DNA from: Mycobacterium sp.
Lineage (GTDB): Bacteria; Actinomycetota; Actinomycetes; Mycobacteriales; Mycobacteriaceae
Length of the DNA stretch: 64,000 nt
Direction: 5' to 3'
NCBI GenBank assembly: GCA_021732005.1
Contig: JAKFVT010000063.1
Location: 1 to 64,000, forward strand
In this document: in pieces, positions 51,527 to 59,806 of the stretch
Position numbering within the stretch: the stretch's first letter is position 1
Layout of the letters: every line of letters starts with the position of its first letter
The notes under the pieces: model-generated
Told to the model about the DNA's origin: nothing
Database searches by the model: none
The model's input: only the letters and a program-made list of their open reading frames with translations
Position numbers and translations under genes: made by a program

Positions 51527-51820
51527 ACAACTTTGCGCATATTTTTGACGGCGAACGACATTTGCTCAGGTCAACAAGATTAGAAATGTGTTCATGTTTT
51601 GCCCTACCTTCGGAATCCGTTGCCAGAGCGGTCGTTTGACTTGCAATCCGCGCCTGACATGCGGTTTCCCGTTCGGTTATCGGACAATGACAGATGCGTC
51701 ATAATTTTCGCCGGAGCAATTCGCACAACTATTCGCTCAACCTGTACCAGCGCGCGGAAGTTCGCCGTCGAGAGATTGCTGAGCTTTTGTACGAACTTTG
51801 CTAGAGCCGTTTTCAGGGCA
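51527..51820. other. AT-richer gene-free gap
   Basis: About 294 bp with base composition clearly more AT-rich than the neighbours. An inverted repeat ATGAC-N6-GTCAT lies at 51687-51702. An 80-codon frame reaching into the aldehyde dehydrogenase end has no ribosome site. It may be a remnant of transferred DNA. Confidence 0.45.
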
Positions 51821-53221
51821 TCAAAGGACCCTGCGCATTAGCCTGATCGCACGATCAGTATAGGGCGGGTACATCAGTTTCAGGTCAAATTTCGTGGGTT
51901 TGGCGAGCACGGCGCGTCGGTGGCTGAGTGTCTCGAAGCCCCACTTGCCGTGATACGCACCCATACCGCTGGCCCCGACCCCGCCGAACGGCAGTTGCGG
52001 AACGAGGCAGTGCACCGCCACGTGGTTGATCACCGCACCGCCGGACGGCATCCGGTCGACGAGGTCCCGCGCCGCCGACTGCGACGCGGTGAAGACGTAC
52101 AGCGCCAGCGGCTTGGGCCGGGCATTGACGAAGGCGACGGCGGCATCCGCCGAATCCACCGAGATGATCGGCAGGATCGGGCCGAAGATCTCGTCCGACA
52201 TCACCGGGTCGTCGGCGGGCGGGTCGACGATCACCGTCGGCTCGATCCGCAGGGCCGCGCGGTCCGACCTGCCGCCGGTGACGACGGTGCCGCTGGTCGC
52301 GCTGATCAGCGACGTCAGCCGGTCGAACTGCCGCTCGTTGACGATGCGCAGCGACGGGTCCTGCTCCCCGGCTCGGAACTCCGCGATCGTCGCCACGATC
52401 TTGTCGGTGAGTTTCCCGACGATCGTGCGGTCGGCCAGCACGTAGTCCGGGGCGATGCAGGTCTGTCCCGAGTTCATCAGCTTGATCCAGGCGATCCGGC
52501 GGGCCGCCACGTCCAGGTCGGCGTCGGGGAGCACCACCACCGGGCTCTTGCCGCCCAGCTCGAGGGTCACCGGCGTCAGGGTCGGCGCGGCCGCCGCCAT
52601 GATCTTGCGACCGATCTCGGTGCCACCGGTGAACAGCGCATGGTCGAAGCCCTGCGCCAACAGGTCCTGGGTGACCGCCGCGTCGCCCTCGACCACGCGG
52701 ACAGCCTCGGAGTCGAGGTACTCCGGAACCAGCCGCGCGATGAGCGCCGAGGTGGCCGGCGCCAGCTCCGACGGCTTGATCACCACGCCGTTACCGGCGG
52801 CGATCGCGGCGACCAGCGGCGCCATGCACAGATAGAAGGGGTAGTTCCACGGTCCGATCACCAGGATCGCGCCGAGCGGGTCGTACTGCACCCACGCCCG
52901 GCCGGGCTGCTGCGCAATGGGGAGCCTGGACTTCTGCGGCTTGACCCACTTCTTCAGCTGCTTGCGGGCGAATGCAGCTTCCGCCTTGGTCGAGCCGATA
53001 TCGGCAAGCCAGGCTTCGAACGAGGATCGGCCCAGGTCGCGGGCCAGCGCCTCGGCGATCTCCGGCTCCCGTTCGTCGCACATCCGCTCCACCGCGAGCA
53101 GCTGCTCGGACCGCCATGCCAGCGAGCGGGTGCGGCCGCTGTTGAATACCCGGCGCACGTCAGCCAGCACGCCGGCGGCGCCGCCTTCGGTCGCGTGGTC
53201 ACTTGTGATCTGAACGGTCAT
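51821..53221 (-). CDS. Aldehyde dehydrogenase (Rv0147-like)
   Basis: 466 residues of the class 3 ALDH group. Glu221 (LELGGKSP) and the nucleophile Cys255 (GQTCIAPDY) form the active site; GPWNYPFYL and FTGGTEIGR build the NAD site; the C-terminal HCLVPQLPFGGVGASGMGAYHGKWGFETLSHRRAV is typical of fatty aldehyde dehydrogenases. GAGGAGTTGCC precedes the ATG. A longer open frame upstream is out of the family. Divergent from a TetR gene. Oxidises medium/long aldehydes; substrate is inference. Confidence 0.93.
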   Translation of the reverse strand: MTVQITSDHATEGGAAGVLADVRRVFNSGRTRSLAWRSEQLLAVERMCDEREPEIAEALARDLGRSSFEAWLADIGSTKAEAAFARKQLKKWVKPQKSRLPIAQQPGRAWVQYDPLGAILVIGPWNYPFYLCMAPLVAAIAAGNGVVIKPSELAPATSALIARLVPEYLDSEAVRVVEGDAAVTQDLLAQGFDHALFTGGTEIGRKIMAAAAPTLTPVTLELGGKSPVVVLPDADLDVAARRIAWIKLMNSGQTCIAPDYVLADRTIVGKLTDKIVATIAEFRAGEQDPSLRIVNERQFDRLTSLISATSGTVVTGGRSDRAALRIEPTVIVDPPADDPVMSDEIFGPILPIISVDSADAAVAFVNARPKPLALYVFTASQSAARDLVDRMPSGGAVINHVAVHCLVPQLPFGGVGASGMGAYHGKWGFETLSHRRAVLAKPTKFDLKLMYPPYTDRAIRLMRRVL

Positions 53222-53344
53222 GGCAACTCCTCGATTCGATCGCGTGATTCCAGCTTGCCCCAAGATCGATCCGCGGTCACAAGCCGCCTGCGCAACTTGG
53301 TCACGATCCCGCCCGTCAGCTCGGTCTTGTCCGGGCTCGCGCAT

Positions 53345-53350
53345 TATCGT
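53345..53350 (+). promoter_or_regulatory. -10 element of the TetR gene
   Basis: TATCGT, seven bases before ATG 53358; suggests a leaderless transcript. Identical hexamer and spacing to fadE2. Confidence 0.45.
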
Positions 53351-53357
53351 TTGACCC

Positions 53358-53918
53358 ATGGCAACCGTTGCCAACCGAGAGGCGTACTTCGAGACAGGTC
53401 TCGAAGTACTCGCCGACGTCGGTTACGGCGGACTCAAACTGGCCGAGGTGTGTAACCGACTCGGCGTCACGACCGGGTCGTTCTATCACTATTTCGCCAG
53501 CTGGCCGGCATTCACCCGCGACCTGGTCTCCTACTGGGTGCAGGACCGCACCGTCCGGCTGATCGACGCCATCCGCGAGGTTTCCGACCCGCGCAGCCGC
53601 ATCGAGGCGATCATCCAGGTCGGGTTGTCCCTGCCGCACCGCGCCGAGGCTGCGATCCGTTCGTGGAGCTCCGTCGACCCGCATGTGCTGGCCGTCCAGA
53701 GTGAGGTCGACCGGGCGCGGTACAAGATCCTCTACGACTCGGCGATCGAAATCGTCGACGATGTGCGGCAGGCCGAGGTATACGCCGCCTGGGCCGTCTA
53801 CGTCTTCATCGGCTACGAACAGGCGATCCTGCCTCGCGAGCCGGAGACATTCGGCTGGATCGCCCGGTACATGCTCGACGCGCTGGATTCGGGCAGTTTC
53901 GCCAGCGTGCCTCAGTGA
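53358..53918 (+). CDS. TetR-family regulator
   Basis: 186 residues. Helix-turn-helix at about 10-55 (AYFETGLEVLADVGYGGLKLAEVCNRLGVTTGSFYHYFASWPAFTRDLV); the C-terminal part resembles regulators of small-molecule exporters. It is divergent from the aldehyde dehydrogenase and precedes an FUSC-type transporter gene, so either may be a target. Its stop codon lies in the first unit of an 18-bp tandem repeat. Confidence 0.87.
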   Translation: MATVANREAYFETGLEVLADVGYGGLKLAEVCNRLGVTTGSFYHYFASWPAFTRDLVSYWVQDRTVRLIDAIREVSDPRSRIEAIIQVGLSLPHRAEAAIRSWSSVDPHVLAVQSEVDRARYKILYDSAIEIVDDVRQAEVYAAWAVYVFIGYEQAILPREPETFGWIARYMLDALDSGSFASVPQ

Positions 53919-53974
53919 CCCAGCGTGCCCCAGTGACCCAGCGTGCTCCAGTGACCCAGCGTGCCCCAGTCACA
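53903..53974 (+). repeat. Four 18-bp tandem repeats across a gene junction
   Basis: Units at 53903, 53921, 53939 and 53957 follow CAGCGTGCCCCAGTGACC with one to four changes. The first unit contains the TetR stop; the last ends two bases before the FUSC GTG. Because 18 is a multiple of three, copy changes keep the frame but alter spacing between the genes. Looks like a small variable-number repeat. Confidence 0.85.
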
Positions 53975-53976
53975 GG

Positions 53977-56130
53977 GTGTTGACCCCGGCCGTCCTGTGT
54001 CGTCGCGCGGCCGATCGAATCCGGGCGCGCGACCCCGAGAACGACGGCGCACGACGCGCGGCTCGGGCCGCCATCGTCATTCCGGTCGCCGCCGCAGTCA
54101 GCTTCGCGGTCGGCGGCGGGTCACAGACGCCGCTGTTCACCATCTTCGGGTCGATCGCGCTGCTGATCGTGGTCGACTTCCCGGGCAACATGAACTCCCG
54201 GGCGCTGGCCTACGGCGGGTTGGGCTTCAACGGCGCGGTCCTGATCAGCCTGGGCACGCTGGCCGCGCCGATCCCGTGGCTGGCGATCATGCTGACGTTC
54301 CTCATCGGCGTGGCCGTCACGTTCTCCGGGGTGCTCAGCGAGATCGTTGCGGCCGGCCAGCGCGCGACGCTGCTGACCTTCGTGCTGCCGGTGTGCACGC
54401 CGGTCGGTCCGCTCGGTGAGCGGCTGCTCGGCTGGCTGATCGCGCTGGCGATCTGCGTCCCGGCGGCGCTGTTCCTCTTTCCGCCGCGCCATCACGGCGA
54501 GCTGCGCCGCCACGCCGCTGCCGTCTGCGCGGTGCTGGCCGACCGTGTCGAGGGAACCGCGTCGGCCGCCGACGTCACCACCGCGATGGACGCGCTGCGG
54601 GCCAACTTCCTCGGCGCCGCCTACCGGCCGGTGGCCCTGACCGCGGGCAGCCGGGCGTTGGTCCGGGTGGTCGACGACCTGCAGTGGCTGTGCGATCGCG
54701 TCACCGGCGACACCGGCGAGCTGCTCGGGCCGATCGGCGAGCCGGTGGTGCGGGTGCTGCGCGACTGCGCGCAGGTCCTGCTGATCACCCGCTCGGCGGC
54801 GCGAGCCGACGAACGCGCGCTGTTGGCCGCCGCGCTGATCGACCTGCGGACCATCGCGGTCGGCACGTACCGCCAGGACATCGTCGACCTCCTCGCCGAA
54901 CCCGACGACGAGGCCGCCGTCGCGCTGGGCCGCACTCTGCTCAACCGGCGCACCATCGGCGCTGCGACCGGTGTGACCGGGCGGCTCATCGCCAGCGCCG
55001 CGGCCGCCGACGCGCGGCCGGTGTGGGCGCGCGTCCTGGGCCGTCGGCTGCCTGAGACCGGGATCGCCGACCGGGTGTATTCCGAAACCGAGGCGGTCAC
55101 CGCCCTGACCAGTGGGCACCTGGCCACCCGGTCGGTGACCGCCCGCAACAGCTTGCGCACGGGGCTCGGGCTGGCGCTGGCCGTGCTCGTCACGTTCGTG
55201 TTCCCGGTTCAGCACGGCTTCTGGGTGGTGCTCGGCGCGTTGTCGGTGCTGCGCAGCAGCGCGCTGACCACGGGCACCACCGTCGTGCGTGCGGTGATCG
55301 GCACGGTCATCGGCTTCCTGATCGGCGCCGTCGTCATCGAACTGCTGGGCGTGGACCCGATCGTGTTGTGGGTGTTGTTGCCGATGGTCGCTTTCGGTTC
55401 GGCGTATGTGCCGGAGATCGGCTCGTTCACCGCCACCCAGGCCGCGTTCACGATGATGGTGCTGATCGTGTTCAACCTGATCGTGCCGAGCGGGTGGGCC
55501 GTGGGCCTGATCCGGATCGAGGACGTCGTCGTGGGCGCATCGGTGGGGGTCGTGGTCTCGCTGCTGCTGTGGCCGCGCGGGGTCAAGACCGCTGTGCAGC
55601 AGGCCATCGACGCGGCCCGCGAGGTGGGCTCCCGCTATCTGCGGGCGGCGGTCCTGCGGGTCACCCGCGGCGCCTTCGAGCAGGCCGAGAATCAGGTGAA
55701 CGCGCTGAGTCACGAGGCGTTGACGGTGTCCCGGACACTGGATGATGCTGTGCGCCAGTATCTTTCGGAGAACGGTGGCCCGACGGATTCCCGGGCCCCG
55801 GTCGTGCGGGCATCCAGCCGCGCGGTTCGGTTGCGTGCGGCCGCCGACCTGATCGCCGATATCGTGCCGCCACCGCTGGCGGTCTATCCGCGGGCACGGG
55901 CGGTGCTCGAGGCGCATGCCGCCGCGATCTGCTCCCGCTTCGACGGGAGCGGCGGCACGGGTTTGACCGCACCGATCAGCGACGACCTGGTGCCCGCGTT
56001 GCGCGCCGAGGCCGGCAGCGACGGGCTGGCCGTCTCGGCGGCCCTGCCGCTGGTGACCGCGGCGGCCAATCTCGGCGAACTGGAGCTGACCTATCCGCCG
56101 GCCGTGGCCGCCGAACCAGCACGCGGCTGA
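53977..56130 (+). CDS. FUSC-family membrane transporter
   Basis: 717 residues from GTG 53977 (TTG 53980 also possible); the frame is open upstream only through the repeats. Two membrane blocks (about 30-180 and 385-535), each followed by a cytoplasmic helical domain, form the FUSC/aromatic acid exporter layout: LFTIFGSIALLIVVDFPGNMNSRALAYGG and GLALAVLVTFVFPVQHGFWVVLGALSVLRSSALTTGTT. Probably exports aromatic or fatty acids; substrate unknown. Coupled to the TetR gene upstream. Confidence 0.85.
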   Translation: MLTPAVLCRRAADRIRARDPENDGARRAARAAIVIPVAAAVSFAVGGGSQTPLFTIFGSIALLIVVDFPGNMNSRALAYGGLGFNGAVLISLGTLAAPIPWLAIMLTFLIGVAVTFSGVLSEIVAAGQRATLLTFVLPVCTPVGPLGERLLGWLIALAICVPAALFLFPPRHHGELRRHAAAVCAVLADRVEGTASAADVTTAMDALRANFLGAAYRPVALTAGSRALVRVVDDLQWLCDRVTGDTGELLGPIGEPVVRVLRDCAQVLLITRSAARADERALLAAALIDLRTIAVGTYRQDIVDLLAEPDDEAAVALGRTLLNRRTIGAATGVTGRLIASAAAADARPVWARVLGRRLPETGIADRVYSETEAVTALTSGHLATRSVTARNSLRTGLGLALAVLVTFVFPVQHGFWVVLGALSVLRSSALTTGTTVVRAVIGTVIGFLIGAVVIELLGVDPIVLWVLLPMVAFGSAYVPEIGSFTATQAAFTMMVLIVFNLIVPSGWAVGLIRIEDVVVGASVGVVVSLLLWPRGVKTAVQQAIDAAREVGSRYLRAAVLRVTRGAFEQAENQVNALSHEALTVSRTLDDAVRQYLSENGGPTDSRAPVVRASSRAVRLRAAADLIADIVPPPLAVYPRARAVLEAHAAAICSRFDGSGGTGLTAPISDDLVPALRAEAGSDGLAVSAALPLVTAAANLGELELTYPPAVAAEPARG

Positions 56131-56145
56131 ACTGCCGCAGCCGTA

Positions 56146-56207
56146 CATCGAGTCAGACGTGAGAGCGATTTCTGGACGAAATTCTCGCTCTCAGTTCTGA
56201 CTCGATG
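56146..56207. terminator. Long imperfect hairpin between converging genes
   Basis: CATCGAGTCAGA...TCTGACTCGATG as outer arms and GAGAGCGA...TCGCTCTC as inner arms form a 62-base stem-loop between the FUSC and pirin genes. Probably a bidirectional terminator; no U-tract. Confidence 0.65.
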
Positions 56208-56218
56208 GCGGAGTTGGT

Positions 56219-57199
56219 CTACCGGGCCCGGTGCGGCATCAGCGCGCCGGACGGCACGGTGCCGAATCGGCCTGCGTTGAAGTCCTCGAGCGCCTGGATG
56301 ACCTCCGACTTGGAGTTCATCACGAACGGCCCGTAGTGGAATACCGGCTCGCGAATCGGCTTGCCGCCCAACAGGAGAACTTCCATGGCCGGCCGGTTGG
56401 AGTCCTGGGCCGCTGCGGCAGCCACCGTGATGCGGTCACCCGGGCCGAGGACCGCGAGCTGGCCCTGCTCGACGGGGTGGCCGATCGGACCGACGGTGCC
56501 GCGACCGGAGAGCACGTAGACCAATGCGTTGTACTTGCGCGGCCAAGGCAGATTCAGCTGCGCGCCGGCCTCGATAGTGGTGTGGGCCAACGTGATCGGG
56601 GTGTGCGTCATCCCCGGCCCGGCCCAGCCGTCGACCTCACCGGCGATGACACGGACCAGTGCCCCGCCGTCGTCGGACGACAGCAGGCGGACGGCCTGAC
56701 CCTCGATCGACTGGTAGCGCGGTTCGGCGAACTTGTCCGCGCGGGGCAGATTGACCCACAACTGGACGCCGTGGAACAACCCGCCGCTCTCGACGAGCTC
56801 GGCCGGCGGCGTCTCGATGTGCAGGATGCCGGCACCCGCGGTCATCCACTGGGTGGCGCCGTCGGCGATCAGGCCACCGCCGCCGTGTGAGTCCTGGTGG
56901 GCGAAGCGGCCGTCGATCATGTAGGTGACCGTCTCGAAGCCGCGATGCGGGTGCCAGTCGGTGCCTTTGGGCTCGCCGGGTGAGTACTCGACTTCACCCA
57001 TCTGGTCCATGTGAATGAACGGGTCGAGGTCGGCGGCGCTGACTCCGGCGAACGCGCGCACGACGGGAAAGCCTTCGCCTTCGTACCCGCGCGGCCCGGT
57101 GGTGACGGACCGGACGGGACGTTCGGTGTCGGACGGAGCGGCCGCGCTCAGGCGCGGTAGCGACAAGGTGTCTGCGGTAACTGCTGGCATGATCGACAT
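56219..57199 (-). CDS. Pirin-family protein
   Basis: 326 residues, longer than the pirin at 16341. The first cupin carries the metal ligands: His/His in DWHPHRGFETVTYM, His in HQDSHGG and Glu/His in TAGAGILHIETP; the second cupin is at about 215-300. Metal-dependent dioxygenase or regulator by family. ATG 57199 or ATG 57190. It lies 26 bp downstream of ptsI on the same strand; a CGGAC-CGCA-GTCCG hairpin (57203-57216) in that gap may weaken read-through. Confidence 0.88.
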   Translation of the reverse strand: MSIMPAVTADTLSLPRLSAAAPSDTERPVRSVTTGPRGYEGEGFPVVRAFAGVSAADLDPFIHMDQMGEVEYSPGEPKGTDWHPHRGFETVTYMIDGRFAHQDSHGGGGLIADGATQWMTAGAGILHIETPPAELVESGGLFHGVQLWVNLPRADKFAEPRYQSIEGQAVRLLSSDDGGALVRVIAGEVDGWAGPGMTHTPITLAHTTIEAGAQLNLPWPRKYNALVYVLSGRGTVGPIGHPVEQGQLAVLGPGDRITVAAAAAQDSNRPAMEVLLLGGKPIREPVFHYGPFVMNSKSEVIQALEDFNAGRFGTVPSGALMPHRAR

Positions 57200-57225
57200 A
57201 ACCGGACCGCAGTCCGATTAATTCC

Positions 57226-58923
57226 TCAGTCGAGCACGCCCAGGGCCGCCGCACGGGCGTCAGCCGCACTTGCCGTGGCCAGCACCGCGGTGGCGGCGTC
57301 ACGGCATTGCTGCAGCGTGACCGAGGCGAGCTTGGCGCCGACACCGGTCACCGCCGCGGCCGCCGCGGACAGCGACGTGATGCCGAGCCCAGCCAGGACG
57401 CACGCCAGCAGCGGGTCGGCGGCGGCCTCGCCGCAGACCCCCACCGGCTTGCCGCGGTTGGCCCCCGCGCGGGCGGTCTGGGCGACCAGGGCCAGCACGC
57501 CCGGCTGCCACGGATCGGTCAGCGTGGCCAGCTCGGCCGACATCCGATCGGCCGCCATCGTGTACTGGGCCAGGTCATTGGTGCCGATCGACAGGAACTC
57601 GACGTGGTCCAGGATGTGCTCGGCCAGCAGCGCGGCGGCCGGCACCTCGATCATCACGCCGGGCACGAGGCCCCGCCTGCGGGCCCGGTCGGCGAACCGC
57701 TTGGCCTCGTCCGGGGTCGCGATCATCGGCGCCATCACCCACGGCGCGTTACCGGTCTGCTCGGCGGCCAGCGCGATCGCGTCGAGCTGGCGCTCGAGCA
57801 CCTCGGGATGGAGCGCCTCGATCCGGATACCCCGCACGCCCAGCGCCGGGTTGGCCTCGTCTGGATGGCCGACGAACTTCAGCGGCTTGTCGGATCCGGC
57901 GTCCAGGGTGCGGATGACGACCTTGTGTCCGGCGAACGCGTCGAGCACTTCGCCGTAGATGGCGGCCTGCTCCTCGACTGTCGGCTCGGTGTCGCGGTTC
58001 AGGAAGCACAGTTCGGTACGGAACAGACCGATGCCCTCCGCCGGGGTGTCGCGGGCGGAGCGCGCGGCCGAACCGTCCTGCACGTTGGCCAGGATCGACA
58101 CCGGGTGGCCGTCGGAGGTGGCGCCGGGACCGCTCCAGCCGGCCATCGCGGCGTTCGCGGCCTCGGCGGCCTCGACGGCGGCGGCCGCCTCGGCCGGGTC
58201 GGGTGAGACCGCGATGGTGCCGCGGGTCCCGTCGATCAGGACGTCGGTGCCCGCGGCCAGATCGTCGAGGCCGTGCACGGCAACCACGCACGGGATGCCG
58301 AGCTGGCGGGCGATGATCGCGGTGTGACTGGTCGGCCCGCCCAGCGTGGTGGCCAGGCCGACGACGAGCGCGGGATCCAGTCCCGCGGTGTCGGCCGGGG
58401 CCAGGTCTTCCGCGCAGAGGATGGCGGGGTGGTCCGGCACCGGCACACCAGGTTCGGGCAGGCCGCTCAGTTCGGCGATCACCCGGTCGCGGATGTCGCG
58501 AAGGTCGGTGACGCGTTCGGCCATCAGCCCGCCCATCTTGGTGAACAGGTCGACGAACTGGGCCACGGCCTCGGCGGTGGCGCGCACCGCGGGCGTGCCC
58601 TCCTTGATGCGTTTTTCCGCCGCACCCAGCCAGGCCCGGTCCTGGGCCAGCATCGCGGTGGCGGCCAGCACCTCGGAGGCAGCCCCTGTCGCGAGGGCGG
58701 CGCGTGCGCGCAATCGGTCGGCAACGGCGGCCGCGGCGGCGCCGAACCGAGAGGCCTCGGAGTCTCGCTGTTCGTCATCGACCTGTTCGCCGGAGTCGAG
58801 TTCCTCGACGGCGGGCGGGCGGCCGGGCCGGATGACCGGTGCATAGCGAACACCGGGGACAACCGGAACGCCGCGCAGCACCTGTCCGGCACCGAGTGAG
58901 GTAGGCGTAGAGGAGACGGTCAT
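57226..58923 (-). CDS. ptsI: Phosphotransferase system enzyme I
   Basis: 565 residues. His200 in GGPTSHTAIIAR is the phospho-accepting residue; the PEP-binding barrel covers about 250-540 (EGIGLFRTELCFLNRDTEP; IRTLDAGSDKPLKF; SIGTNDLAQYTMAADR; GVCGEAAADPLLA). It takes phosphate from PEP and passes it to HPr. ATG 58923 is preferred because TAACGT sits seven bases upstream, fitting a leaderless mRNA, and the open frame beyond it covers the promoter. Divergent from the fructose operon. Confidence 0.94.
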   Translation of the reverse strand: MTVSSTPTSLGAGQVLRGVPVVPGVRYAPVIRPGRPPAVEELDSGEQVDDEQRDSEASRFGAAAAAVADRLRARAALATGAASEVLAATAMLAQDRAWLGAAEKRIKEGTPAVRATAEAVAQFVDLFTKMGGLMAERVTDLRDIRDRVIAELSGLPEPGVPVPDHPAILCAEDLAPADTAGLDPALVVGLATTLGGPTSHTAIIARQLGIPCVVAVHGLDDLAAGTDVLIDGTRGTIAVSPDPAEAAAAVEAAEAANAAMAGWSGPGATSDGHPVSILANVQDGSAARSARDTPAEGIGLFRTELCFLNRDTEPTVEEQAAIYGEVLDAFAGHKVVIRTLDAGSDKPLKFVGHPDEANPALGVRGIRIEALHPEVLERQLDAIALAAEQTGNAPWVMAPMIATPDEAKRFADRARRRGLVPGVMIEVPAAALLAEHILDHVEFLSIGTNDLAQYTMAADRMSAELATLTDPWQPGVLALVAQTARAGANRGKPVGVCGEAAADPLLACVLAGLGITSLSAAAAAVTGVGAKLASVTLQQCRDAATAVLATASAADARAAALGVLD

Positions 58924-58930
58924 GTGAACT

Positions 58931-58976
58931 ACGTTACAACAATCCATTGACAAGTCAACACGATCGGGAGTAAAAC
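58931..58976. promoter_or_regulatory. Shared divergent promoter and palindrome for ptsI and fruR
   Basis: Minus strand: TTGACT (58953-58958), 16 bp, TAACGT (58931-58936) for ptsI. Plus strand: TTGACA (58947-58952), 18 bp, TAAAAC (58971-58976) for the DeoR gene. Both -35 boxes come from one palindrome, TTGAC-AA-GTCAA (58947-58958). A repressor bound there would close both promoters. Confidence 0.6.
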
Positions 58977-59026
58977 AACACATATCAACATCCGATACGG
59001 CGCTTAGCCCACACAAACGGAGAATC

Positions 59027-59806
59027 GTGTACCCGGAGGAACGTCAGCAGGCGATCGCGGACCGAGTGCTGTCCCAGGGCCGGGTGTCGGTGGCCGAACT
59101 CGCCCAGGCCTACGACGTCACCACCGAGACCGTCCGCCGGGATCTGGCAGCGCTCGACCGGGCCGGTGTGCTGCGACGCGTGCACGGCGGCGCGGTCCCG
59201 GTACGGGCACTGCACGTGGTCGAGCCCGGGGTCGACGAACGGGAGACCACCCGCGCCGACCACAAAGAAGCCATCGCCAGGGCCGCCGCCGATTTCCTCC
59301 CGCTGTCGGGCGCCACCGTGCTGTTCGACGCAGGCACCACCACCGCTCGGGTCGCGGCGATGCTGCCGACCGACCGGGACCTGGTGGTGGTGACGAATTC
59401 CGTGCCGATCGCCGCGCGACTGGCCGGCATGCCGTCGGTCACCCTTCAGCTGCTGGGCGGGCGGGTCCGGGGCCTGACCCAGGCCGCCGTCGGCGAACCG
59501 GTACTGCGCGCCCTCGACACACTGCGGGTGGACATCGCGTTCATCGGCGCCAACGGCGTCACCGTGCGCCACGGCCTGTCCACCCCCGACGGCGAGGAGG
59601 CCGCGGTCAAGCGCGCGATGGTGCGCTGCGCCAACTACGTCGTGGTGCTCGCCGATTCGTCCAAGATCGGCCGGGAGGAGTTCGTCAGCTTCGCCTCGAT
59701 CGACAACGTCGACGCACTGATCACCGATCCGGAGATCACCGCCGCCGACCGGGCCGCACTGACCGAGCGGGGCGTCGAAGTCGTCCTGGCAGGAGGGGAA
59801 TCATGA
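59027..59806 (+). CDS. fruR: DeoR/GlpR-family regulator of the fructose operon
   Basis: 259 residues. DeoR helix-turn-helix at about 5-55 (RQQAIADRVLSQGRVSVAELAQAYDVTTETVRRDLAALDRAGVLRRVHGG); sugar-phosphate-sensing domain with LFDAGTTTARVAAML, VVTNSVPIA, FIGANGV and VVLADSSKIGR. Such regulators respond to fructose-1-phosphate. CGGAGAATC precedes the GTG start. First gene of the fruR-fruK-fruA-ptsH operon; fruK overlaps its stop (ATGA). The name is by context. Confidence 0.9.
   Translation: MYPEERQQAIADRVLSQGRVSVAELAQAYDVTTETVRRDLAALDRAGVLRRVHGGAVPVRALHVVEPGVDERETTRADHKEAIARAAADFLPLSGATVLFDAGTTTARVAAMLPTDRDLVVVTNSVPIAARLAGMPSVTLQLLGGRVRGLTQAAVGEPVLRALDTLRVDIAFIGANGVTVRHGLSTPDGEEAAVKRAMVRCANYVVVLADSSKIGREEFVSFASIDNVDALITDPEITAADRAALTERGVEVVLAGGES

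Noticed and set aside
53903..53974. Tandem repeat as a CRISPR array
   Set aside because: Units are directly contiguous with no spacers, and no cas genes are present.
53683..53976. Longer N-terminus for the FUSC protein
   Set aside because: The extra residues are a shadow of the TetR gene plus repeat-encoded Ser/Asp/Pro/Ala/Cys units; no membrane-family similarity.
54121..56148. 675-codon minus-strand frame opposite the FUSC gene
   Set aside because: Arg/Gln/His-rich shadow of GC-rich coding DNA; the opposite frame has clean membrane helices.
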